Assembly: GCA_947069175.1 (NCBI GenBank)
Contig: CAMTDV010000028.1
Location: forward strand, 65,890,157 to 65,954,156
Length of the DNA stretch: 64,000 nucleotides
Direction: 5' to 3'
Source of the DNA: Scalesia atractyloides
Lineage: Eukaryota > Streptophyta > Magnoliopsida > Asterales > Asteraceae
Part shown: in pieces, positions 45,401 to 57,831 of the stretch
Position numbering within the stretch: the first letter of the stretch is position 1
How the letters are laid out: every line of letters begins with the position of its first letter
The notes under the pieces: model-generated
Databases searched by the model: none
What the model saw: only the letters and a program-made list of their open reading frames with translations
What the model was told of the DNA's origin: nothing
Made by a program: the position numbers and the translations under genes

Positions 45401-46007
45401 ATGTCGAACCGGCGCAGTGAGAGTTCTAAAGAGGATCCATCGATGGAGACGGAAGAGGATCCAGAGGAGATGGAGTCGGGGTCCGTGGAGGAGGAATAGG
45501 GGCGATAGGATTCGAGCTCCCCATCAACGTACCTGACTTATCAGGTTACTATTGTGATAGCTACCCACCCCGATCCCCCGTCAGACGAGGGGCCGAGGCT
45601 ACTAGTTCTAACCACTCTCTACCTTATCATCAGCCCGTTGCGGCTGAATATAGCCACACATCAGATCCATATTACCATCCCGATATGGCTAGAAGGAGTC
45701 CTACACCAGTTACTATCCCACGATTTCCTACCCCGCGCACTACCATCTCTCTTGGTACACCATCGTCCCCACCAGCTACTCGTTTTAGGCAGACGACTCG
45801 TATGAGAGTCCGGATGCCAACTCCAGCCTTTTCTCCAGTTATCAGTACTACCACCTCCCTCCCTAGTGGCACACACTTTATCGGACCTTGGATACCGTTT
45901 GACCGCCCGATTTCTAAACCCGGCACCATCACCAGAGCCTCATTCCCCATACCATACTCGCGAGCGGTGAGAGCCCTCCCGCCCGGCAGAGCAACCTACC
46001 CCGCCTG
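45401..46007 (+). pseudogene. E4 leader ORF, N-terminal and proline-rich part
   Basis: ATG 45401 gives MSNRRSESSKEDPSMETEED and further acidic text, with a stop at 45497-45499. One frame over, reading is open from about 45501 to the E3 insertion: ELPINVPDLSGYYCDSYPP, then SPTPVTIPRFPTPRTTISLG, rich in Pro, Ser, Thr and Arg. It lies between PBS and gag, the same place as the leader ORF of E5. No domain is recognised. It is interrupted at 46007 by E3 and continues at 57182. Confidence 0.55.
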
Positions 46008-46319
46008 TGTCACACCCCGACCCGCAGCGGAATAAGAGTCGGGGCATAATTGGGTTATCACCAAAGCTCATGACATTTACTATTATGTTTCATATTTAAT
46101 AAAGTCAAAGTTACATTTTCAACGCTCATAATGATAATACATACTTATGAACATGCTTGCACAATATCAAATGTAACATTTAACATAAAACATATAAACA
46201 TCATGAAATTTGGCATATAACACACAAAATTCTTATAAGTTTCTAATCGACTATAGTATAGGCTCTAAGCGTCTAATAACATATCCTATATCCCTATAGT
46301 CATGGCTCTGATACCAATC
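46008..46319 (-). repeat. Collapsed second internal region and third LTR remnant of E3
   Basis: 46008-46120 equals the first 113 bp of the LTR. It then jumps at TCAA (about 46119-46122) to an inner LTR stretch CGCTCATAATG, and jumps again at ATG (about 46131-46133) to leader sequence ATAATACATACTTATG. This runs through a PBS (46303-46319) into the next LTR. Two deletions at short microhomologies removed the rest of an LTR and the whole gag-pol. Confidence 0.85.
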
Positions 46320-47450
46320 TGTCACACCCCAACCCGCAGCGGAATAAGAGTCGGGGCATAATTGGGTTATCACCAAAGCTCATGACATTTACTATTATGT
46401 TTCATATTTAATAAAGTCAAAGTTACATTTTCAAATATCCAAACATGTTCATTCAATACAAAGGAAATAAACCAAACATAACAATCCCAACTCTAAAACG
46501 TTTTATTCTTCTAGTCCAAGTCCTATGTGTTCCTAGCTGCTGCTGGTTCACCTGTATCATGTGTAAAATAGGAGTTTTTGGGTCAACATAAGTTGGCGAG
46601 TGAACCTTATTAGATAAACATTTATTAATAAATTAATTGTTAGTTTATCAATGAAAATTTGTGCATAATCATAGATGAGCAAATGTAAATAATCAAGCAA
46701 CGGCAAATAGCAGTCACAACTATAACATACAATAACACATGACAGCATACATGAACATACCAACATCATACTGTAAATAACATAAATGAAACTGTGCGAT
46801 CAAGGCTCAATCAAACGGAGCCGATCGTATTGCATGTACTGAAAATGAAAATGTCTGTGCGATCAAGGCTCAATCAAACGGAGCCGATCGTATGTGGGCA
46901 CGCCAGGTTCAACCGCATAATAAAATGGGGAACATGCTCAACGCTCATAATGTAATGGGGAGCGGCGGCCTATGAAATTGCATGTACTGAATAATAAATT
47001 GCATCCAATAATAACTACTTAACAGCAACAAACTGAATACACAAGTTCATGATATGATGTATGCACAATGGTTTAGTTATAATATATATATACAAAGACA
47101 CATGATACACCCCAAAACGTGATTAAAACGGGGAATTTGTAAGATTCACTCACCTTGGGTGCGTTGGATTTGAGATGGTGATATGCGCACGAATTATATG
47201 AGCGGAATAACGAGGATTACTAACCTAAATAATAACGGGAAATATATTAAATGGGTGGATTTTATTAATGATTTTAATGAAAGTTTTAGATATATTTTTG
47301 TGAGTTTATGGCTATTTTCTATCTTTAAAAATGTTATTTTTAAGTATTTTAATTGATTTTTAAATTAAATTAAATAAATAAAAATATATAAAAAAATTAT
47401 TTATTTAGCGTTGACCGTTGACCGTTGACCAGGTTCGGTCAGCAAATTAA

Positions 47451-47870
47451 TCTGCGCCGGGTGAGGCTCGAACCCGAGACCTCCCGTTCGCGTGCACGCA
47501 GCTCTACCAACTGAGCTACGTGTCTAACCCGAAATAATCTTGTTTTTAATTATATTTATACACTTATTCAATTTATCCGAATTTCCTTTATTTGCAAAAA
47601 CATTTTAATTCAATCGGACCGGTGCTCGTGACGGGTTTCGAACGCGCGACGTGTGGTTCATGTTGCACACAGTCCACCGCTGGACTGTGTGTCTAACCTG
47701 GTTATTTTCTCGGTTTTTATTATACTTAACAACTAACTGGGTTATCCCGGTTTAGTTTTTAAACAAAAAGGCGCGTTATTATATAAGGTGTGCGTGTAGC
47801 AGGGATCGAACTCGGGACGTGCGTGTGTATTTTGCACACAGTCCACCGCTGGACTGTGTGTCTAACCCGT
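47451..47870 (-). repeat. tRNA-like modules M1-M3 in E3 middle LTR
   Basis: M1 with TAGCTCAGTTGGTAGAGC and GGGTTCGAGCCTC (47451-47530). M2 hairpin 47666-47691 and M3 hairpin 47835-47860 with perfect 11 bp arms. Confidence 0.77.
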
Positions 47871-48726
47871 TTAAAATACCGATTTTAATTAATCTTATGT
47901 TATGTTGCGTCTTCATCTTCTTCGTTGATTTTACACAGACAAACTTATTCCGACTGTTATGACCGATTCATGACATATACGCTTTTCAGACATTATCAGT
48001 AATTTAAAAGTAGAGAATGGAGAGAGTTTGAGGAAAAAGATATACCGATTGATGTTGTTCATAGAATTCCGGCAGAGGTTCGTCGGTACTGAAAGTGAAC
48101 TCCGGCTGTTGAAACCAATTAACAGCTTTGTTCGATTATTTAAGAAGTTGAGTCACTTAAACAAGGTTTAACAGAAGTTTGGGAGATCATACCCGTTCAC
48201 GGTGTGTTTCAGGCAGTTTCAGGAGTTTTCCGGCGAAGGTAAGATTTTCGACAAACGTTGACTAGGATCGATTCTGATGGTGGAGTTGTGTTAGAGACTG
48301 ATTAATCACATGATTGAAACAGAAAGAGTTGGAGGAAATACCGTGTGGATGTGAGTCCCGTTTTCCGGCGACTTGCAGAATTTTCTCCGGCGGTCTGATT
48401 CAAGCTTCTCCGGTTGGGACTGTAAGGTTGCGGAAATGCAATTGGGAGTCTTGCAGAGTGTTTTGAGTCGCAGGAAAGGTCTAGGATTGAAGTAATCCGA
48501 GAATTGAAGACTTTCGGTTATTAAAACCGATCTACTTCCGAATTCAAGTTGTACTCATGGCAGCATTGATTGGAATCGTCCGTTTATCGGTTATACTCGC
48601 TGAATCGAGAGTATCCAAATCGATTTGGGTGATTGATAAACGGTTTCAGTTACAATTTGTAAAATCGAATGATTTACCTTAGTCCATAAAACTTATTTGT
48701 TTCCTAAAGATGACAGAAAACAAACA

Positions 48727-48807
48727 AGTGGCGGAGTGGTCTTGTGAGTGTGCGTTAAGGCTTTGATGTGTAACCGGCTGACCCGGGTTCGAGTCCCGGC
48801 AGCTTCA
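48727..48807 (+). repeat. tRNA-like module M4 in E3 middle LTR
   Basis: GTGGCGGAGTGGTCTTG, a longer middle part, then CCCGGGTTCGAGTCCCGG and CAGC. Confidence 0.62.
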
Positions 48808-48990
48808 TAATTTTTTTATTTATTTTATTTTAACTTTTTATCAAATATAATTTTTATAGTTTAGTTTACTTATTAATTATGTATCGTTTTAACTCAAAAT
48901 AATCATAAATATTTAATGTAACTTTTATAACTTGGTACTTGATTACAAAACGGAGCGGGTTTTGAAGACCCGATTTTTACAAATGTTACA

Positions 48991-49005
48991 GTATCCCCTA
49001 CTTTT
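48991..49005 (-). promoter_or_regulatory. E3 polypurine tract
   Basis: The minus strand reads AAAAGTAGGGGATAC before TGTAACA. Confidence 0.88.
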
Positions 49006-49024
49006 AGGAATTTCGTCCCGAAAT

Positions 49025-52000
49025 TTAAGTAGTTGAAGTAGTAGGAAAAAGATGCGGGTATTTTTCACGCATTGAGTCCTCACGTTCCCAAGTAAACTCA
49101 GGTCCCCGTTTCGACTCCCAGTGTACCCTAACAATTGGAATGCGACTTCGTCGAAGACGCTTCTCCCCGTAGTCCATGATCTCCACTGGTCTTTCAATAA
49201 AATGCATAGATTCATCAATCTGAATATCTTCCAGCGGAATATGGAGATTCTCATCAGCGAGGCACTTCTTCAAGTTCGACACGTGGAATGTGGGATGAAT
49301 CCTGTTGAGTTCTTCTGGTAGGTCAAGCTTGTATGCTACAGGACCTACTCTTTCGAGTATCTTGAAAGGTCCTACTTAACGTGGTGCTAGCTTCCCCTTT
49401 TGACCAAAACGAACTACTCCCTTCCACGGTGATACTTTTAAAAGCACATGATCACCAATGTTAAACTCTAAGGGCTTCCGTCGTTATCTGCATAACTCTT
49501 TTGACGACTTTAAGCCGCTAGAAGATTGTTTCGAATTTGATGGATCTTATCTGTGGTTTCTTGGATCAATTCTGGACCAGTAATTTGTGCTTCCCCAATT
49601 TCGTGCCAACATACAGGAGATCGGCACTTACGACCATATAAGGCTTCAAAAGGTGCCATGCCGATGCTCGAATGATAGCTGTTGTTGTACGAAAATTCTA
49701 CTAATGGTAGGTGGGCGTCCCAATTTCCCTTGAAGTCTATGACACATGCTCTAAGCATATCTTCAAGAGTTTGAATGGTGCGCTCAGACTGTCCATCAGT
49801 TTGAGGATGATAGGCGGTACTGAGATCTAATCGCGTGCCCATAGCGGATTGTACTGCTTTGCCACGTTCGTGAGGTGAAATGACCATCACGATCAGAAAT
49901 AATACTTAACGTACCCCATGCCGGCTTACGATTTCGTTGATGTAAATACGTGCAAGCTTTTCGTTCTTGAAATCTTCGCGGATAGGAATAAAGTGAGCTG
50001 ATTTTGTAAGTCGGTCTATAATCACCCATATAGTGTCATACCCACCAGAAGTGCGAGGTAACCCGGTAATGAAATCCATGGTTATATTTCCCACTTCCAT
50101 ACAGGTATTTCCGGTTGGACTAGAAGTCCTGAGGGTCTTTGGTGTTCAGCCTTCACCTTGGAACATGTGAGACACTTGGAAACAAAAACGGCAATATCCT
50201 TCTTCATTCCAGGCCACCAATAGGTGTATCGTAGGTCTTGATACATCTTATCGGCTCCTGGGTGTATAGAATATCGCGTTTTGTGAGCTTCATTCATAAG
50301 AGTTTCACGAAGATTGTTGTGGTTAGGGATCCAGATACGATCTAGGTAATACAGAATACCGTCTGATTTAGTTTCAAGTTTTAGCTCGGCTCCACAGGAC
50401 ATCTCCTTTCGTACATCTTCTTCTGTTATTGAAACGTGTTGGGCTTCTCGAATTTGATCTTTAATGTCGGTTATAATTTGCGAACATAGAAGATGAATGG
50501 AGTTCGCATAACCCTTTCGACTAAGTGCATCAGCTACCACATTTGCTTTACCAGGGTGGTATCTAATTTCACAGTCGTAATCATTCAGAAGTTCGACCCA
50601 TCTTCGTTGCCTCATATTTAACTCTTTTTGATTGAAGATATGTTGAAGACTCTTGTGGTCAGTGTATATTTCACACTTAGTACCATAGAGATAATGTCTC
50701 CATATCTTAAGAGCGAATACAACGGCTCCAAGTTCTAGGTCATGAGTGGTGTAGTTCTTTTCATGTGTCTTGAGTTGTCTCAAGGCATAAGCTATGACTT
50801 TTCCTCTTTGCATGAGAACGCGGCCTAATCCTTGCCCTGACACGTCGCAATAGACTACAAAATCATCACAACCTTCAGGAAGAGTGAGGATGGGTGCATC
50901 ACAAAGTTTTTGTTTAAGAGTTTGAAAAGCTTCTTCTTGCTTGGGTCCCCATACGAAAGGCTTTCCCTTATGAGTTAAAGCCGTGAGTGGCATAACAATG
51001 CGAGAGAAGTTTGAAATGAACCGACGATAATAGCCAGCTAGTCCAAGAAAAGATCTTACTTCAGTTGGTGTACGTGGAGCTTGCCATTCTTGAACTGCTT
51101 TGATCTTTGAAGGGTCAACATGTATTCCCTTGTCATTGACTACATGCCCGAGGAATTGCACCTCTTTTAACCAGAATTCACATTTAGAGAACTTGGCATA
51201 AAGCTTTTCCTTTTCTAGAAGTGCAAGAACGAGTCGAAGATGACGCTCATGATCAGCTTTAGATTTTGAATAAATAAGAATATCGTCGATGAAAACTATA
51301 ACAAATCGATCAAGATAAGGTTTGCAGACTCTGTTCATTAGGTCCATGAAGACAGCTGGTGCGTTGGTTAATCCAAACGGCATAACCATGAATTCATAGT
51401 GGCCATAACGAGTTCGAAAAGCAGTCTTAGGGACACTTCTTCATGCACTCTAAGTTGATGATAGCCAGATCGAAGATCGATTTTCGAAAAGCAGCTGGCA
51501 CCTTGTAGTTGGTCAAGAAGATCATTAATGCGAGGTAAAGGATAGCGATTCTTGATGGTTAACTTGTTGAGCTCTCTGTAGTCGATGCACATACGAAAAG
51601 ATCCATCTTTCTTCTTTACAAAAAGGATAGGTGCACCCCAAGGCGACGAGCTAGGACGTATGAATCCCTTGTCAGTCAACTCTTGCAATTGACTGGCTAG
51701 CTCTTGCATTTCAGAGGGGGCTAACCTATATGGAGACTTTGCAACTGGTGTAGCACCAGGTATAAGATCAATACGGAATTCGACGTCTCTAATTGGAGGA
51801 AGTCCTGAAATGTCGTCAGGAAAACTTGTGGGAAGTCTTTTACTACAGGAATGTCTTCAAGTTTCTTCTCTGTGGTTCCCTTTTTGATGATATGGGCTAA
51901 AAACGCGACATAATTCTTGCGAATATATTTTTGAGCTTGAAGACAAGACATTAACCTGAGCCCTTTCGACGAGGTTTCTCCAATGATTGGAAGAGTCTGA

Positions 52001-53696
52001 CCGTTTGAAAGAGGAATACGAATAAATTTTTCACGACATACAACTTCCGCCTGATGTTGACTGAGCCAATCTATACCGATTATGATGTCAAAACTTCCCA
52101 GCTTCATAGGAATAAGGTCGACTGAGAAGTCGTGGTCGTTTAAGGTGAGTGTTCAGTTGCGTAAAATAGAATCTAATGAAACTGGTTTCCCGTCCGCAAC
52201 TTCTACCGTTATGAATTCCGTGAGCTTATCCCGATTTTTGCTTAAGATAGGTTCAAATTCTAAAGACACAAAACTTCTATCCGCACCAGTATCAAATAAC
52301 ATAGAGGCATATCTACCATTTATAAGGAACGTATCGTTGACACACATTGCCGTCAGCTCTGGCCTGGTTAGCATTGATATTGAAAGCTCTCCCTCTTGCA
52401 GGTGGGGGAGCTTGGTTCGCTTGATTCACTGGTTGGCTTGGGCCTGAGCATGAATAATATTAACCAGCCTTGGACATGTGTTTCTGAAATGACTCGGGTC
52501 GCCGCAATTGAAGCAAGCCCGCATAGGTTGGCCGATAGGATAATTGGGTTGGTAGTATGTTTGGGCTAAATGTTGGGTGGGTGGAAATGGTAGGGGTTGT
52601 TGGGCTTGACCCATTAACTGTTGGTGGGTTTGGGTTAAAGGTTGGTGGCGGTTTGCTCGTTGAGGCATGCGGCAGGTTTGAACAGTATGTCCTGCGCGAA
52701 CCGCAGCCGGTGCAGTATTGGCAAGGATGATCAGGGGAATGGTGATATTGGCAACGGTTACATTTTGGTAACGGGCCAGTGTAGGGTCTTCTGTATGGTG
52801 CGGGTGAAGGAGTGACTTGAGTAATGGGTGCAGCAGGAATAGGGGTGTTGGTTTGGGTAACTGCAAAATTTCTGGTGTTACGCTTCCTCTTGTTAGCAAA
52901 CTTAGAGGAAGGAATGAGGTGGTTTGAAGTTTGTCCCTCAACAGGGGCTTTCTTCTTCTCTTCTTTGAACTTCCCGTTGCGAATTCGGTTTTCGGTCAGT
53001 TCAGTTGCTAACTCCATAGCAGCTTCAAGTGTTACTGGTGAAACGCTGAGAACTGAATCTTGGATTTTCGAGGGAAGTCCTCGAATATAATGCTCGATCA
53101 GACGTAAGGTTGGAGTGAATAAATTTGGAACCATTTGGTTCAACTCCAAGAACCTCTTGTTGTAGGTAGAGTGATCACCCTCCTTTTGCTTTAGAGCATG
53201 AAATTCATCCTCCAACTTCTTAATTTCACTTCTAGGACAGAAACGCCTAGTCATGATTTCCCTTAACTCCTCCCAAGTTAAGGCCATCGCATCTTCAGTT
53301 CCCCCCTTCCCTTTCTCAGTATTCCACCAAGTGAGAGCTACTCCAAGTAGTCCCCGGTGGCGTATCGAACCTTGCGATCCTCAGGACAATCGCAGTTTAG
53401 GAAGGTGTTTTCCATCTCCTCGAACCAATGTAGGAGAGCAGTGACCACCCTCGGTCCCTTCAAATTTAGGAGGATCACAAGACTTAAAATGTTTTGTAAG
53501 AGCACTTGTTGGTAGGAGGGTTGTCGATGTTCTGGTCCTGTTGTTGGGGAGGGTTAGTAGGATTTGTAGCAAGGGGTTGTTGTACTTGTACCACAATGTC
53601 AGGCAATATCGTGGCCATTTGTTTCGCGATCTGAGTGGCCAAACGTTCCTGAGACCTTCCCGATCTTTTACCCCTTCGTTGCTGTCTAGACGACAT
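49025..53696 (-). pseudogene. E3 gag-pol, broken (chromovirus polyprotein)
   Basis: Matches E2 from MSSRQQRRGKRSGRSQERLA (53696) to MREKYPHLF near 49050. Long pieces remain: gag 52460-53287, second zinc knuckle 52426-52941, protease with intact FDTGAD (52153-52374), RT start 51368-51709, a 435-codon RT-RNase H-integrase piece at 50082-51389, and the integrase core at 49510-49890. Breaks by comparison with E2: shifts near 53505, 53447, 53350, 52690 and 52430, a TGA stop near 52153, and shifts near 51823, 51434, 50088, 49860 and 49485. It is not functional. It resembles E2 more closely than E1 does. Confidence 0.93.
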
Positions 53697-54506
53697 CTAC
53701 AGGATCATAAAATGAGAAGATTGTGAGTTTATGGTGTCTTTTTAGGTGTCATGTGTCTTTAAGAAAATGAAAATAACATAAATATCAATAATGCAACTAC
53801 ATCCATAGGATGTCTTGGGTTCGCTCATGTTGGGCCTCAAATGTCCCCCATACCTTCACCTACATAGTCATGTGGGCCCCCATGGCTATTGGCTTGGTAG
53901 GATTCACATTAGTATTGGCAATTTAACACTCGCATCCCCCGAATGCAAACCACAAAATATGTTCATGAGATGTTTGGTCGGAACGTGTCCAGGTGTAGAC
54001 ACAATGACAACTCAAAGTGGGATTAGCTCACACGACGTTTGGTATAGCATGCTTTGGCCTAATAGGTACTTCGTACTCTCATCGTTAGTCCCCAGGTAGG
54101 CAAACTGGTCCTTTATTTTGGATTTATACGAATGCCAGCCTAGACAAGACGTTCCGACTACCGGTACTGGTACCCTTCCAGTTACTACATGCCCGTCATG
54201 AGAACTCACTTTGATGAGATTTGAAAACACGAAAATCATTGTAAAAACGATCATGATGTGGTGTGTGCTTTCATGGATGTGATATGTTATGAGCATACGA
54301 TTTCATGATAGGCATTATATGATAATACATACTTATGAACATGCTTGCACAATATCAAATGTAACATTTAACATAAAACATATAAACATCATGAAATTTG
54401 GCATATAACACACAAAATTCTTATAAGTTTCTAATCGACTATAGTATAGGCTCTAAGGGTCTAATAACCTATCCTATATCCTATAGTCATGGCTCTGATA
54501 CCAATC
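53697..54506 (-). other. E3 leader and primer-binding site
   Basis: Leader homologous to E2 26509-27300. The PBS at 54490-54506 reads GATTGGTATCAGAGCCA on the minus strand. Confidence 0.88.
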
Positions 54507-55639
54507 TGTCACACCCCGACCCGCAGCGGAATAAGAGTCGGGGCATAATTGGGTTATCACCAAAGCTCATGACATTTACTATTATGTTTCATATTTAATA
54601 AAGTCAAAGTTACATTTTCAAATATCCAAACATGTTCATTCAATACAAAGGAAATAAACCAAACATAACAATCCCAACTCTAAAACGTTTTATTCTTCTA
54701 GTCCAAGTCCTATGTGTTGCTAGCTGCTGCTGGTTCACCTGTATCATGTGTAAAATAGGAGTTTTTTGGGTCAACATAAGTTGGCGAGTGAACCTTATTA
54801 GATAAACATTTATTAATAAATTAATTGTTAGTTTATCAATGAAAATTTGTGCATAATCATAGATGAGCAAATGTAAATAATCAAGCAATGGTAAATAGCA
54901 GTCACAACTATAACATACAATAACACATGACAGCATACATGCACATACCAACATCATACTGTAAATAACATAAATGAAACTGGCGATCAAGGCTCAATCA
55001 AACGGAGCCGATCGTATTGCATGTACTGAAAATGAAAATGTCTGTGCGATCAAGGCTCAATCAAACGGAGCCGATCGTATGTTGGCACGCCAGGTTCAAC
55101 CGCATAATAAAATGGGGAACATGCTCAACGCTTATAATGTAATGGGGAGCGGCGGCCTATGAAATTGCATGTACTGAATAATAAATTGCATCCCATAATA
55201 ACTACTTAACAGCAACAAACTGAATACACAAGTTCATGATATGATGTATGCACAATGGTTTAGTTATAATATATATATACAAAGACACATGATACACCCC
55301 AAAACGTGATTAAAACAGGGAATTTGTAAGATTCACTCACCTTGGGTGCGTTGGATTTGAGATGGTGATATGCGCACGAATTATATGAGCGGAATAACGA
55401 GGATTACTAACCTAAATAATAACGGAAAAATATATTAAATGGGTGGATTTTATTAATGATTTTAACGAAATTTTTAGATATATTTTTGTGAGTTTATGGC
55501 TATTTTCTATCTTTAAAAATGTTATTTTTAAGTATTTTAATTGATTTTTAAATTAAATTAAATAAATAAAAATATAAAAAAATTATTTATTTAGCGTTGA
55601 CCGTTGACCGTTGACCAGGTTCGGTCAGCAAATTAATCT

Positions 55640-56056
55640 GCGCCGGGTGAGGCTCGAACCCGAGACCTCCCGTTCGCGTGCACGCAGCTCTACCAACTGA
55701 GCTACGTGTCTAACCCGAAATAATCTTGTTTTTAATTATATTTATACACTTATTCAATTTATCCGAATTTCCTTTATTTGCAAAAACATTTTAATTCAAT
55801 CGGACCGGTGCTCGTGACGGGTTTCGAACGCGCGACGTGTGGTTCATGTTGCACACAGTCCACCGCTGGACTGTGTGTCTAACATGGTTATTTTCTCGGT
55901 TTTTATTATACTTAACAACTAACTGGGTTATCCCGGTTTAGTTTTTAAATAAAAAGGCGCGTTATTATATAAGGTGTGCGTGTAGCAGGGATCGAACTCG
56001 GGACGTGCGTGTGTATTTTGCACACAGTCCACCGCTGGACTGTGTGTCTAACCCGT
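55640..56056 (-). repeat. tRNA-like modules M1-M3 in E3 right LTR
   Basis: M1 55640-55716. M2 hairpin 55852-55877 and M3 hairpin 56021-56046 have perfect 11 bp arms. Confidence 0.77.
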
Positions 56057-56912
56057 TTAAAATACCGATTTTAATTAATCTTATGTTATGTTGCGTCTTC
56101 ATCTTCTTCGTTGATTTTACACAGACAAACTTATTCCGACTGTTATGACCGATTCATGACATATACGCTTTTCAGACATTATCAGTAATTTAAAAGTAGA
56201 GAATGGAGAGAGTTTGAGGAAAAAGATATACCGATTGATGTTGTTCATAGAATTCCGGCAGAGGTTCGTCGGTACTGAAAGTGAACTCCGGCTGTTGAAA
56301 CCAATTAACAGCTTTGTTCGATTATTTAAGAAGTTGAGTCACTTAAACAAGGTTTAACAGAAGTTTGGGAGATCATACCCGTTCACGGTGTGTTTCAGGC
56401 AGTTTCAGGAGTTTTCCGGCGAAGGTAAGATTTTCGACAAACGTTGACTAGGATCGATTCTGATGGTGGAGTTGTGTTAGAGACTGATTAATCACATGAT
56501 TGAAACAGAAAGAGTCGGAGGAAATACCGTGTGGATGTGAGTCCCGGTTTTTCCGGCGACTTGCAGAATTTTTCCGGCGGTCTGATTCAAGCTTCTCCGG
56601 TGGACTGTAAGGTTGCGGAAATGCAATTGGGAGTCTTGCAGAGTGTTTTGAGTTGCAGGAAAGGTCTAGGATTGAAGTAATCCGAGAATTGAAGACTTTT
56701 GGTTATTAAACCGATTTACTTCCGAATTCAAGTTGTACTCATGGCATCATTGATTGGAATCGTCCGTTTATATCGGTTATACTCGCTGAATCGAGAGTAT
56801 CCAAATCGATTTGGGTGATTGATAACCGGTTTCAGTTACAATTTGTAAAATCGAATGCTTTACCTTAGTCCATAAAACTTATTTGTTTCCTAAAGATGAC
56901 AGAAAACAAACA

Positions 56913-56992
56913 AGTGGCGGAGTGGTCTTGAGAGTGTGCGTTAAGGCTTTGATGTGTAACCGGCTGACCCGGTTCGAGTCCCGGCAGCTTCA
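56913..56992 (+). repeat. tRNA-like module M4 in E3 right LTR
   Basis: GTGGCGGAGTGGTCTTG, then GACCCGGTTCGAGTCCCGG, with one G fewer than the middle LTR. Confidence 0.62.
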
Positions 56993-57181
56993 TAATTTTT
57001 TTATTTATTTTATTTTAACTTTTTATCAAATATAATTTTTATAGTTTAGTTTATTTATTAATTATGTATCGTTTTAACTCAAAATAATCATAAATATTTA
57101 ATGTAACTTTTATAACTTGGTACTTGATTACAAAACGGAGCGGGTTTTGAAGACCCGATTTTTACAAATGTTACAAGCCTG

Positions 57182-57483
57182 TCTAGGGCATACCAGTACC
57201 ACCTGAGGACCAACCACCCTCCCCTCAGAGCATCCGTTGGATCAGACATCTATATGACCAAATAGTAGCGCTTACCACTGCACGAGCAGAGGAGGCTCAC
57301 CATAGGAGTGTTATGTACGGGTGCATTACTAGCACTCAACAGGCAGTTATGGTAGTTCTGCAGTCTTGGGGGCAGGATTGTTACCGGCAGGGACGTTCCC
57401 AGACCCTACTGTATCTATGCTTGGCAATGATTGCACTATCAGCGATAGGAGTCGTGTGGTTGGCTCTTCAGTCACGTCGATAG
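57182..57483 (+). pseudogene. E4 leader ORF, C-terminal part with predicted membrane helix
   Basis: Continues the leader ORF after E3. From 57187 a frame of 98 codons runs without a stop to TAG 57481-57483: GIPVPPEDQPPSPQSIRWIR, a charged middle (ALTTARAEEAHHRS), a short Gln/Val part, then the hydrophobic LCLAMIALSAIGVVWLAL followed by QSRR and the stop. The end looks like a single C-terminal membrane anchor with a short basic tail. One frame change is needed to join it to the upstream part. I do not recognise the protein. Confidence 0.5.
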
Positions 57484-57831
57484 AGGGAGCAGTTTCTTAT
57501 GTATATATAGTCTTTTGATCTCCTATCACGCACTAGGCAACTGTATGCCTACGTCGAGATAGGGTTGTATGATATAGTATGTTACTAGTACTTGATGTTG
57601 ATAGTATGTGTGTACGTCACATGATGACAAATTTTGACTAGTACGTTACTAACATAAATCCTTAGTGGATTAGGCCTATATGCCAATTTTGATTATCGTA
57701 CAGCGGCTTATATGTATAATAGTGAATGTTGTTTATACACGTTCGTGTGTTTACGAGGTTATTAACAATTTGATGAAATGCAATCTGATATGTGATACAG
57801 GTATCAATAAACACCATTTTTTGTATATAGA
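57484..57831 (+). other. E4 leader between leader ORF and gag
   Basis: About 350 bp, A/T-rich, no coding or RNA feature seen. Confidence 0.6.

Larger units (their letters stand above)
46320..48990 (-). repeat. E3 middle LTR (2.67 kb)
   Basis: TGTCACACCCCAACCC to AAATGTTACA. It has a PBS on its left and a PPT on its right, so it serves as 3' LTR of the larger unit and 5' LTR of the collapsed one. Two GGCTC hairpin units lie at about 46797-46890. Confidence 0.92.
54507..57175 (-). repeat. E3 5' LTR (2.67 kb)
   Basis: TGTCACACCCCGACCC to AAATGTTACA. It differs from 46320-48990 at scattered sites and small indels. Two GGCTC hairpin units lie at about 54984-55070. Confidence 0.92.
46008..57176 (-). 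mobile_element. E3: three-LTR tandem Ty3/gypsy chromovirus
   Basis: In minus-strand order: LTR (54507-57175), PBS, leader, gag-pol, PPT, LTR (46320-48990), PBS, leader remnant (about 46133-46302), and the outer end of a third LTR (46008-46132). GCCTG at 46003-46007 and 57177-57181 is the target duplication, with one extra A at 57176. The array therefore sits in one insertion site in the E4 leader ORF. Confidence 0.9.

Noticed and set aside
45554..45805. Alternative frame across the E4 leader ORF
   Set aside because: Overlaps the proline-rich frame, which keeps a more protein-like composition up to the E3 insertion.
46303..46330. PBS-LTR join read as a 2-LTR circle insertion
   Set aside because: A circle junction would be LTR directly against LTR. 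Here leader and PBS remain between, and a third LTR end with TSD lies outside.
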